Origin: Bondarzewia mesenterica
Lineage: Eukaryota; Basidiomycota; Agaricomycetes; Russulales; Bondarzewiaceae
Length of the DNA: 12,712 nt
Direction: 5' to 3'
NCBI GenBank assembly: GCA_004802705.1
Contig: SGPL01000764.1
Location: forward strand, 1-12,712
Under the pieces are notes generated by a model that saw nothing but the letters and a program-made list of their open reading frames with translations, did not search any database and was not told the DNA's origin. Shown here piece by piece: positions 1 to 8,650 of this stretch. Positions within the stretch are counted from its first letter, which is position 1, and every line of letters begins with the position of its first letter. A program made the translations under genes and the position numbers.

Positions 1-94
1 GATGTGGATGGGATTCGATGCGATAGGCGAACGACTCTCGCCTTATGTCGCGCTCGCGTGCGTCGCCATGGCCGGGCGCATCCTCCTCCAGTGA
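1..94 (+). CDS. possible 3' end of an upstream gene (partial, unidentified)
   Basis: An open frame entering from the left edge runs to a TGA at 92-94 and gives 30 residues containing GERLSPYVALACVAMAGRIL. The codons are mostly C- or G-ending (GTC, CTC, GCC, ATC, CAG), like those of the OPT exons further right, and the segment is hydrophobic to amphipathic as in the end of a helix. I do not recognise the family. The stretch is too short to exclude a chance open frame, and the gene body would lie outside the window. The T-rich sequence after the stop could be its 3' untranslated region. Confidence 0.25.
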   Translation, partial: MWMGFDAIGERLSPYVALACVAMAGRILLQ

Positions 95-221
95 CACTTC
101 ATCCTTCCTCCTCCACGATCCTACCGAGCTCCTCTCGACGTACTCATCTTCCCCCGCCTTTTTTCAACTCGCTGTAATACGTACATACCAATTCTATTGC
201 GCAATCTGGATGCTCGGGAGA

Positions 222-245
222 TTATTTTGTTATTTTGTTATTTTA
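222..245. repeat. three tandem copies of an 8-bp unit (TTATTTTG)
   Basis: Units at 222-229, 230-237 and 238-245 read TTATTTTG, TTATTTTG and TTATTTTA. The repeat is AT-rich within GC-rich surroundings and lies in presumed non-coding DNA. No function is evident. Confidence 0.8.
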
Positions 246-1041
246 CCTTTGATGCTTTCGATGGTGGATGAGTGTCAACATCGCGTGCGCGCGCGTTTAG
301 CTTCATCCCCGGGACACTGCTGCGACACTTTGATTTTCGCGTGGTGCCGCTGGGCACATTCGTGGAGCAGGTCTGACTGTCTGTCGTAATGTTCATTTCA
401 CTTCGACACGACCGAGGAGAGCTTCTCGAGTCGTCGCTCGATCTTTCCGTCATCCATCTCTCTTTTTTCGTGCTTCTTCTCGTCTGTCCAGGGGTCTGTC
501 GACGACTCGTATCTCGGAATGCACCCGTCTGTGAGTTCCCGAGTCTTCTTGGATCCGACTCTGAGTGGGGATAGGTAAATACGCCGTAGCTCCGTTGGGC
601 ACCACCCTCCCACCCCTCCCCCTGATCCGGGTCAGGTACACGCAGGTGTACCGGTGGTGGTGGAAGTTTGTTTGCTTGATTTGTGATTTTCGAATGTGCA
701 GCGTCTCGTCTGCGGTGTTTGATGTCCTGAGCCTGGATGATCAGACAGAGGCAACGATCCCACTCGCTCCATACCCGCGTCCCTTTCCGTTCCCTCGTCT
801 CTTTTGTTGTTTGTTTTTTTGTTTCGCGTGACCGCTCTCCTGCATGTATCCTATCATACGTCGACTCTGAGGTGCCTGCCTGCCAGTAACTGACAGTGAC
901 ATCTGGTACCCGTGTGGGTACTGTGACGTCGCGCGGTGGACTCTAGAGTCCGCATCGACTGTCGCCCTGACTTGAGCGGGTCGACGTGCGACGCGCTTTG
1001 TGTTTGACCCTTGACGGTGATGGGTCGAGCGCTTCGGTGAG

Positions 1042-1065
1042 GTTTTGTTTTTGTTTTTGTTTTTG
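1042..1065. repeat. tandem GTTTTT repeat
   Basis: A run of about four GTTTT(T) units forms a T-rich tract on the + strand roughly 1.1 kb before the OPT start codon. It may be a nucleosome-poor promoter tract or a simple microsatellite. Only the repeat itself is certain. Confidence 0.8.
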
Positions 1066-1100
1066 ATGAGGACCCTTTTTGCGATCGCGCGATGTGGTGT

Positions 1101-1113
1101 CATGTACATGTAC
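1101..1113. promoter_or_regulatory. 13-bp palindromic element CATGTACATGTAC, copy 1
   Basis: The sequence contains the perfect palindromes CATGTACATG (1101-1110) and GTACATGTAC (1104-1113). The same 13 bases recur at 6178-6190 on the other side of the OPT gene. It could be a transcription-factor site for a dimeric regulator, but no known factor is assigned and chance is possible. Confidence 0.25.
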
Positions 1114-2139
1114 CATCTTCCTCGATGCGTCGGTATCACGCGAGTCGCATGTATTAAATATGAAGGGCCGGGGGACGCCGGAGGTCTTTCGTGCCCGCCG
1201 GATCATTCAAGTCGGATGCACCGGTTGAAGCGATTAAAATATACTGTGTGGGCAACGCGGGCTGCAGCTCAATGGTTGGCAGTAAACTACTTGCCGTGTC
1301 GGGGAGAAGGAAGGCTATTTTTAGGAGGCGCACCGGGGCCATATGCAAGTGTTGGATATGATTAGCCGAGGACAGGTGGTATCGTATGGCATGGCATCCC
1401 CCCCGGGGTCCACGCGCACCGGTGAATCCGGGCTGGCAGGCAGTGGGTGGGGTTGGATGGGTGAGCGACGGTCGGTCACTATGGATGTTGCGGATGGTTT
1501 TTTATGTACTTTCAAGTAATTAGACTGCCGGAGGTGACGGCAGTGTACGTACTTGCAAGTGCGTGAGAACAGGGTAGCGTTTCAACAGGAGTTTGCGATG
1601 CATGTGGTGGGGCACGCGAGTGACTGCTGCAATTGCAAGGGCGGCACCTGGGATATATCTTGCGTGTGCAGATATAGACTGTATCGGCGTTGCGGGACGG
1701 GAGGATGGCGCGATCGCAGAGCGCTGAGTGGCGACTGGGTTGGATCTCGATTGCTCGCAGGTGGCGGACGCGTCCATGTGCTCCCTCTCGTTCTCTTTCC
1801 ATCTTATCGTCCTTCGTTCGTCCAACTTTCTTTTTGCCTCCGAATGAATGAACGAGCGCGATGTTGCGCTCATGAAAGAATGTTCATGGACTTGGTTAGA
1901 CCTTGGGGGATGTTCGTGAGAGCCTGAGGACGATGGGTGGACGGAATCAAGTCGGGAGAAATCGAGCAAGGGAAGCATGTGGAAGAGTGGGGTGCACACA
2001 TATGGAAACACGAGACAGGAAGCCTGCGGTGCCTCGAGCTGTCTTATCTGACGCGTCCATACTTAAGTCCCCAATCCACGAACCGGCCTCCCACGTCGCC
2101 TCTGTTGTCTTTCCCCCGACTGCAGGCGCCGCAACTAGC

Positions 2140-5100
2140 ATGTCCGCCGTCACAGAGCACCCCCATACGGATTTCGAAAAGGCCTCGCCCTCGTCCTCCG
2201 TCGACGCCGACAAGCTCGACCCAGAGAAGGGCACGCCCTACGACGATGTCCGTCTTTCCTCCTTCTTGAATCCCCGTATATTGACACACCACGTCCTCAG
2301 GCCGCCCCCGTCAACGATTTCGAAGACCCCAATTACGACCAGGCCGCAGGCGCACTCGGTCAGCCCCCGTCTCAGTCCTTTTGATTTTTGGATTTCGACG
2401 CTCAACCGTTGTCTCGCAGAGGACGAGTCGCCGTACCCCGAAGTCCGCTCCGCCGTCGCCAACACCGATGATCCCAGCATGCCCGCATCCACTTTCCGCG
2501 CTTGGGTCATCGGCGTCATCTGGGCCATCATCATCCCCGTCCGTCCCCTCCTTCTCTCCCCCTTCTCTCCTGACGTTTCGTGACCCATTGCAGGGCGTGA
2601 ACCAATTCTTCTTCTTCCGCTACCCTTCCGTCAACATCACCCAAGTGAGCCTTCTCCCCCCTCTGTCGCCGCTGACCCGCCCAACACGGACCCCGCTCGC
2701 AGATCGTACCGCAACTGCTCACATTCCCAGTGTGCAAGCTCTGGGCGTATGCCATGCCCAACTGGCGCTTCATGGGCCTCTCCATCAACCCGGGCCCGTT
2801 CACCGTCAAGGAACACGTCATCATCACCATCATGGCCGGCGTCGGCGCCCAGTCTGCGTATGCCGTCCGTCCATTTATCTCTCTCCATGTCGACGAGCTC
2901 GCTGACGTCCACCCCCCCCAACAGACGGACATCATCGCCGTACAACGCGTGTATTACAACCAGACCTACAATTTTGGCTGTACGTCCCTTCCCCGCGTGT
3001 CCTGACTGAATCACTGATTGCATTTTTTCGACGCATGCAGACCAGTGGCTCGTGGTCATGTCGACCCAGCTCATCGGCTTCTCCATCGGCGGCATCTGCA
3101 AACGCTTCCTCGTCTCCCCGCCTTCCATGAGTACGTTTCCTCTTCCCTCTCGTTCCCACCCACTATGCTGACGTCTACACCTCCCCCGACTCCACCCCCT
3201 CTTCCACAGTCTGGCCGGCCAACCTGGTGACCTGCGCGCTCTTCAACACCCTTCATCACTCCCACACGGCCGGGTCCGGCGCGCGGGGCGGTATCTCGCG
3301 CGAACGCTTCTTCGTGTACGTGTTCGTGGGGTACGTTTGCTACAGTGCGTCGCGTCGTCCTTTTCTTTCCTTCCTTTCTTCCCTTCTAGTCCGTTTCTTT
3401 TCCACTGCTTCTCGTCCTCGCTTGCGTGTTTCATTCTTTCCTTTGCGCGCTTCTTGGACTTCTCGTCATTTTTGTTGTATCGTTTTTTTTTCTGACGCCG
3501 AGGTTGACAAATGTCTCTTTCGGGATTTTGCAGACTTCCTCCCGACGTACTTGTTCACCGCGCTGAGGTACGTACGGTCCGCGGAACGTCGTTCCGTTCC
3601 TCTTCTCTTCTCTTTTCCGCTGACGTGTTATTTTCACCCCGCGGTGCCCGCCATCGTTATTCTCTGAAGCACCTTCTCTTGGGTCACTTGGATCGCGCCT
3701 AACAACATCGTGCGTTCCTTCTCTCCCCGCTTTGAACACGTCTTGATGTGGGTGGCGAGCAGAAAGTGAACCAGATGTTCGGGTACCAGCACGGGCTCGC
3801 CATGGGCCTCGTCACGTTCGACTGGGCGAACATCGCCTACAACAACTCTCCGTGCGTTCGCCTCTCCCCTTTTTTACTCTTTTGTGTCGGGTTCGACTGA
3901 CGGGCGGCGCCAGGCTTCCCGTCCCGTGGTGGGCCGCGGCGAACGTGGGCATCAGCTTGGTCTTCTTCTTCTGGTTCCTCACGCCGATCCTCTACGTGCG
4001 TACCTTCTGCCCGCTTTATCGTCGAAACCTGATCACGAACCCACCTTCCTGCGCTTTCCCCCCGGACAGTACAAAAACGTGTGGAACTCGCAATACATGC
4101 CGATCGTCTCACGGGGTTCGTTCGACAACACCGGTGCGGCCTACAACGTGTCCCGAATCCTGACGGCGGACGCGACGATCGACGTGGCCGCGTACAAGGC
4201 GTACAGCCCCCTGTTCATCTCCACCGCCTTCGCGGTCTCGTACGGCCTGTCGTTCGCGTCGATCCCGGCGACGCTGACGCACATCTTTTTGTACTACCGG
4301 AAGCAGATCTGGACGCAGGCGCGGCGGAGCCTGAGCGAGCAGCCGGACATCCACGCGCGGTTGATGTCGGTGTACCCGCAAGTGCCGGATTGGTGGTATG
4401 CGATCGTGTTTCGTGCGTGTGCATGTTTCAGAACGGGGAGGGAGGGATGGCTGATTTTTTTTTCTTTTGTTTGATAGTGAGCATGTTCGTGTTTGGGATC
4501 GTCGCGATTGAGGTCTGGAACACGCAGTTCCCCGTCTGGGCCTTTGTCCTCTCTCTCGTCGTCGGTACGTCCCCTCGCATTCTCTACACACAAGGAGCCA
4601 AGCCGACGCCCGCGCGCAGCGTTCTTCTACACGGTGCCCATCGGGATCATCCAGGCGATCACGAACCAGCAGGTCGGGCTGAACGTGATCACGGAGCTGA
4701 TCATCGGGTACGCGCTGCCCGGGCGGCCGGTGGCGATGATGATGTTCAAGACGTGGGGGTACATCACGATGGCGCAGGCGCTGCAGTTCACGCAGGACTT
4801 CAAGCTGGGGCATTACATGAAGGTGCCGCCGCGGCCGATGTTTTGGTGCCAGGTGGTGGCGACGGTGATCGCGGGGACGGTGCAGCTGGGGGTGCAGAGT
4901 TGGCTGTTTAGTCATGTGCGGGATATGTGTTCGGTGGATCAGCCGGATGGGTTTATTTGTCCGAGCACGGAGGTGTTTGGGACGGCGTCGATTATCGTGC
5001 GTATTCGTATTCCCTTTTCTGTCTGTGTCTGTGGTGTCTGTGCTGATTTGGTTTGGGTTTTTGTGCGGCAGTGGGGCGTCATCGGGCCTGCGCGCCAGTT

Positions 5101-5888
5101 CTCGAAAGGCCAGATGTACTAGTGAGTCCTTCCGTTCCTTTGCTTTCCCTCCCCTGGAGGACGACTGACGCCGCGCGGCACAGCGCGCTCGTGTTCTTCT
5201 TCCTCATCGGCGCCGTCGCGCCGATCATCCAATGGCTCATACACAAGAAGTGGAAGTACCCCATCCTCAAGTACCTCAAGTGCGTCCTCCTTTCTTCTCC
5301 TTCTCCCTCCTTCCTCTCCCCTTGCCGTTGTTCGTCGAAAAATCTAACCCTCCCTCCCCGCGATAGCTTCCCGATCATCTTTTCGGGGACGGGCAATCTG
5401 CCGCCGGCGACGCCGATCAATTACGTGCCGTGGGTGATCGTGGGGTTCGTGTTCAACTATGTCATCCGGAGGCGTCATTTCGGGTGGTGGACAAAGTACA
5501 ACTGTGCGTGTTTTACGATGGCTCGATTTCGCTGCGTCTTGCCCCCGTCCTTGGGGGTGCCGTTGTCTGGGTGCGTACTGATTGTGTTTTGTTTTTTGGA
5601 CAGACGTGCTCTCGGCCGGGTTGGACTCGGGGTACGCCGTCGGCACGCTTATTATCTTCTTCTGGTGCGCCCCCTCCCTTTTTTTTACACGTAAAGGTGA
5701 CTGACTGAAGGATGGCATTGATCCCCTCGACGCCGCGAAGCCTGCAATACCCGCTGAACGGGGCGATCGGGAAGAACACGATCCAGACGTGGTGGGGCAA
5801 CACGGTGTACGCGACGACGGCGGACGCGCTGGGGACGCCTTTGCGGACGCTTGCGGAGGGGGCGACGTTTGGGCCGTCGACGTGGTGA
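2140..5888 (+). CDS. oligopeptide transporter, OPT family (complete, 20 exons)
   Basis: This is a polytopic membrane protein that imports small peptides, probably by proton symport as known for fungal OPTs. Exons: 2140-2247, 2301-2358, 2420-2538, 2594-2644, 2703-2864, 2925-2979, 3041-3130, 3210-3344, 3534-3567, 3670-3709, 3763-3851, 3914-3995, 4070-4412, 4478-4564, 4620-4996, 5072-5121, 5184-5279, 5367-5503, 5604-5664, 5711-5888. They sum to 2352 nt, 783 residues, with frame kept at every junction. The signature NPGPFTVKEH is at residues 141-150, SQYMPI(V)SRGS-like and NQQVGLNVITELIIGYALPG segments follow, and KVPPR (552-556) stands for the family KIPPR motif. The C-terminus carries RRRHFGWWTKYN and TIQTWWGNTVY, typical of fungal members. 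The length matches the family (about 750-850). The start has A at -3, and the first roughly 75 residues are the usual soluble acidic N-terminus. Substrate (tetra-/pentapeptides, glutathione or other) cannot be read from the sequence. Confidence 0.97.
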
Positions 5889-6177
5889 GGGTGTGGTGTG
5901 CGTCGCGTGTGGATGTACTATTACTTAGCACTGTAAGTCTGTGAACGACTCGGTGTGTGATTGTTTTTTTTGGATCGTCCTCTCGCTGTTTTTTTTTTGT
6001 GGTGCTTTGGGGCGAGAGGAGGTTGTGTGGTTACTAGTAAGAAGTGGTGGGGGTGGTAGAGTACTATACGGGCAGTTGGTATGTGAGCATGACAATTAAC
6101 ATAACATAGTCTGCATGCATATCGATACGAATTGTTAAACAACGAAGAACGATGGATGTAGTCTCCGTAGCGACCTA

Positions 6178-6190
6178 CATGTACATGTAC
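6178..6190. promoter_or_regulatory. 13-bp palindromic element CATGTACATGTAC, copy 2
   Basis: Identical to the element at 1101-1113. Here the dyad extends to TACATGTACATGTA (6176-6189). It lies about 290 bases after the OPT stop codon. A regulatory role is inference only. Confidence 0.25.
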
Positions 6191-6800
6191 AGAAGAGGGT
6201 CGTTCTGTGTCGATGAATACGATGTGCTTCTCACGCGGTTGCTGTCCGCATCGATAATCGCGAGGCCGCATGCGAGACTCAGACTGTGCTTGTCGAAAGT
6301 CCGTCGAGTGTCAATTTTGTTATGCAGCTGCTTTAAGAATCGACGATAGGCCCAAAGCCTGAATGGATGAATCCTGGGTACAGCCGGGACGTGAAATAGA
6401 GGTGTTCCGCCCAGCCAAAACCCTGAGGTCTAGAGGTCGGAGTCAATATATCCCATTGCCATATCCTACGGCGAGCTCGGCGACTGTCATGTTCACACCC
6501 CGCCTATACCTCGATGGGGGCTATCGTTCTTAAAGCAGCCGTAACTGATTTTTTACTTGTTGTTGTCCAAAGGACCAACACGCCCGGCGGTGAAAGACAT
6601 TCTAGCTCGAGGCGCTCACGGTCTGGTCAACCACGAGCGACTCTCAGGTCTCATTCGTCATCGACGTTCCAATCCAATCCCTGCAGAGCTAGCGCTGGGG
6701 CCGTTCGGAGCTCAGATCACGCTTTTTTTGTTCCTTCCTCGATTGTCCGTACAGGCCGACGCGCATTATTCAGAGTAACACAGCCTCGGACCGAATCGAG

Positions 6801-6916
6801 TCCCACCCACACACGACCTCTGAGTCTCTCCCCTTCCACCACCCTCTTGCATTTCCCTCCCTTCCTCGATTCGTACATACATCCCACCACTCTCCGATCA
6901 AAGTGCTACCTATATT
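6801..6916 (+). promoter_or_regulatory. pyrimidine-rich core promoter with weak TATA-like box
   Basis: From 6801 to about 6900 the + strand is dominated by C and T (CTCTCCCCTTCCACC and similar), a common feature just upstream of fungal transcription starts. TATATT at 6911-6916 lies 45-50 bases before the ATG at 6961. The TATA-like match is weak, so the promoter assignment rests mainly on position. Confidence 0.35.
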
Positions 6917-6960
6917 CCACCCCCAGATAACTTACTACACTCAAGACAGACGAGCGAACC

Positions 6961-7785
6961 ATGCCGCGTGCGTATCCCGCCTCTCCCCATCCTTGCATCT
7001 CATCCGCTCACTGTTCCTCAAAACCCCACCCCCCGTCTTTTTCTGTTATTATAGACGCTTCATATCATCCCACCCGGCGTGCCCTCCTCTCCCTCGTCCT
7101 GCTCTCCGCCTTGCTTCCCGTCGCGCGCGCAGATTGCTTCATGGACAAGTGAGTTCTTCTCTCTCCTTCTCTTTCTCACTCTCTCTTTCCCCCAACTCCG
7201 ACCATCTCTCCTACGTTGCGCGCTCTATGCGCATGAACCTATCGAATGTTAATGACGGGCTGACTCGGAATGCGTTCGATACAGCAACGGATTCGAACAC
7301 TGTCGCATGTCCACAGGCGCCCGCATCGCCATCGCCGTCTGCCTCGGTACGTCCCACCTCTTCGCCATCTCTCCCTTAACTACACTCCCACACATCCCAT
7401 GCACAGTGTCTCAGTGACCATGATGTCCCGCCTCATGCTCAACCTTCACGAAGTAGCCTCCTCCATGCACACATTGCACGACACTTCCCTTAGCTCTGGG
7501 GCCACTATCGCCTTCACGATCCGTATCGATCCTCCCGTCAGACAGACAGGGCTTGACGGCTTGTCCTCGTTATCCAGCCGCACACCTCAGCCGACACGGG
7601 TGCCCTCGTCCCAAGGCACGACTGGCAGGTCGACCCTGTCATCGTCAACCGCGTCGTCGTTGTTCACGAACAAAGCAGGGAGCCCGAGCGGCAGCGGGAG
7701 CAATGGCGGTGCGAGCGCGGGTCGCAAGACAGGTGGTACTTTGAGGTCAGAGTTGCAGGAGATCGAGTTAGCAGACATGGACTAG
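6961..7785 (+). CDS. small secreted or single-pass membrane protein, apparently chimeric (4 exons)
   Basis: Proposed exons are 6961-6967, 7055-7148, 7285-7346 and 7415-7785, giving 177 residues. Introns are 87, 136 and 68 nt with GTGCGT, GTGAGT and GTACGT donors. Residues 11-30 form a signal peptide (RRALLSLVLLSALLPVARA, small-x-small cleavage site). Then DCFMDNNGFEHCRMSTGAR matches, from memory, a common Agaricomycete pattern of paired cysteines before LS-GAR and a single membrane helix (Rcr-like proteins). The helix here is cut short (IAIAVCLV). Exon 4 continues with TMMSRLMLNLHEVASS, which resembles the end of the last helix and tail of DUF6533-type membrane proteins, followed by a Ser/Gly-rich stretch and an acidic end (ELQEIELADMD). 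The upstream acceptor (CAG, 7404-7406) would instead give a stop after VSQ, so exon 4 depends on using TCAG at 7411-7414. The first half is well supported, the join is not. Confidence 0.55.
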
Positions 7786-8394
7786 CGCGCAGAGCCGCAT
7801 GGCGGAGATGTGAGCTTTTTTTTGGATTAACAGGACTGCTCCAAAAAATGCGACTTATGTTATTTTCTTGAGCTGGTAAATCTTCTTGTATAAATTCATA
7901 CAGCGAGGATGACCAGCTAGTGATCTTACATATTGACCTCGCGGTTGGGTTCCTTAGAGTTCAATGTACCGGCCTGAAGTACTCAGATGAAAGCAGTGCA
8001 AGACTTAAGGCCTGATCAATAACTCAGTATTCCCATCATCCCAGCCGCACTTCCGTTGGCTCTTGCTTCTGGCGTACTAGTTACAGTGATACAACACCAG
8101 ACAACACTGGAGTCCCCTCTGATCCAAAAAGTATCCAATTGAGTCTCGTTCGTGACCTGCCATCGAGGACCCCGGCGTGAATACTTCCGTTGGCGATTTT
8201 GATCGGACATAAACTGTGGGTGCCGGGGTCCTAGTCATTGTGGTTGAGCGGAACGCCGGAATTTGCCAGTATTGAATACACTGGATTGGCATTGGACCAC
8301 TCTCAGTTCACCAGCCTTCAAGCATACTCCCATTGAATATTGCGTACTATTGAGTGCCGGTAGGCTCTTGCTATTGAGTCATTCAGCCGGTCTT

Positions 8395-8461
8395 GTGGCC
8401 TATCTCTCTTTCTTGGCGCTTGTCGATTCAATCTGGGTATGGTGGCCCATCTCTCTTTCTC
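8395..8461. repeat. short imperfect direct repeat (2 x 20 bp)
   Basis: GTGGCCTATCTCTCTTTCTT at 8395-8414 recurs as GTGGCCCATCTCTCTTTCTC at 8442-8461, 18 of 20 bases identical and 47 bases apart. Just upstream CTATTGAGT also occurs twice (near 8347 and 8371), each followed within about 10 bases by GCCGG. This looks like small local duplication in non-coding DNA. Confidence 0.6.
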
Positions 8462-8598
8462 GCCATTCGATCTTGTTATTGTTCTCTTGTTCTCTTGTAT
8501 TTGATGCTCGTTTACCCATGCAGGTGATCAAGCGGGATAACTGCCCGGCCATTGTGCCATCGTTTCTATTCTTCCGACATATACGTCTGCTGAGAACA

Positions 8599-8606
8599 TA
8601 TATAAG
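8599..8606 (+). promoter_or_regulatory. TATA box of the FunK1 kinase gene
   Basis: TATATAAG lies 45-52 bases before the ATG at 8651. If transcription starts about 30 bases downstream, as in TATA-dependent promoters, the 5' untranslated region would be only some 20 bases. It is the best core-promoter match in the window. Confidence 0.6.
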
Positions 8607-8650
8607 CAAGGGAATATGCATACTGTACGATCCACATCCACTTCTTCAAT

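Larger units (their letters stand above)
95..2139. other. long region without a supportable gene, upstream of the OPT transporter
   Basis: No frame in this 2 kb stretch gives a protein-like product on either strand. The open frames present (for example 741-1139 minus and 1520-2011 minus) are low in family-like motifs, rich in R/S/H, and have no convincing splice continuation. What can be seen is two short T-rich tandem repeats (222-245 and 1042-1065), a 13-bp palindromic element (1101-1113), and a pyrimidine-rich stretch ending in CAG at about 2101-2125, just before the OPT start. That last stretch could be the 3' end of an intron in the 5' untranslated region. I infer that the region is mainly the promoter and 5' leader of the OPT gene plus the 3' end of whatever lies to the left. 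Confidence 0.5.
5889..6960. other. intergenic region between the OPT gene and the small secreted/membrane gene
   Basis: The OPT stop is followed by T-rich stretches (T runs near 5964-5971 and 5990-5998) that probably belong to its 3' untranslated region. No canonical AATAAA is seen nearby. A second copy of the 13-bp palindrome lies at 6178-6190. The short open frames around 6152-6349 and 6514-6930 have no recognisable product. The last 160 bases are increasingly pyrimidine-rich, as is usual for fungal core promoters, and lead into the gene starting at 6961. Confidence 0.6.
7786..8650. other. intergenic region upstream of the FunK1 kinase
   Basis: No coding frame is supported in this 865-base spacer. 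It is richer in A and T than the flanking exons. It contains local short duplications around 8345-8461 and a TATA box at 8599-8606. The open frame at 8263-8688 overlaps the promoter and kinase start, and its hydrophobic translation looks like a by-product of T-rich sequence. Confidence 0.55.

Noticed and set aside
741..1139. 132-residue open frame on the minus strand
   Set aside because: The product is a composition-driven R/K/S/H-rich string (including a K-N repeat from the GTTTTT tract) with no motif, signal or splice partner.
1258..1300. tRNA-like D-arm: CAGCTCAATGGTTGGCAG resembles an internal A box
   Set aside because: No B-box (GGTTCGANNCC type) or foldable T-arm and acceptor pair follows within 100 bases.
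1903..2583. Longer OPT reading starting at 1903
   Set aside because: The frame is open upstream, but residues before the 2140 ATG are not OPT-like. The extension through 2583 reads across the introns 2248-2300, 2359-2419 and 2539-2593, and 2140 has a good context.
4081..4915. Long overlapping open frames of about 270 residues on both strands across OPT exons 13-15
   Set aside because: They are shadows of GC-rich codon usage in the long OPT exons; the + strand OPT frame has continuous family motifs, while the others are runs of R, H, D, G and A.
6514..6930. Open frames just before the small secreted-protein gene
   Set aside because: Ser/Arg/Pro-rich translation from pyrimidine-rich promoter sequence, without start context or motif.
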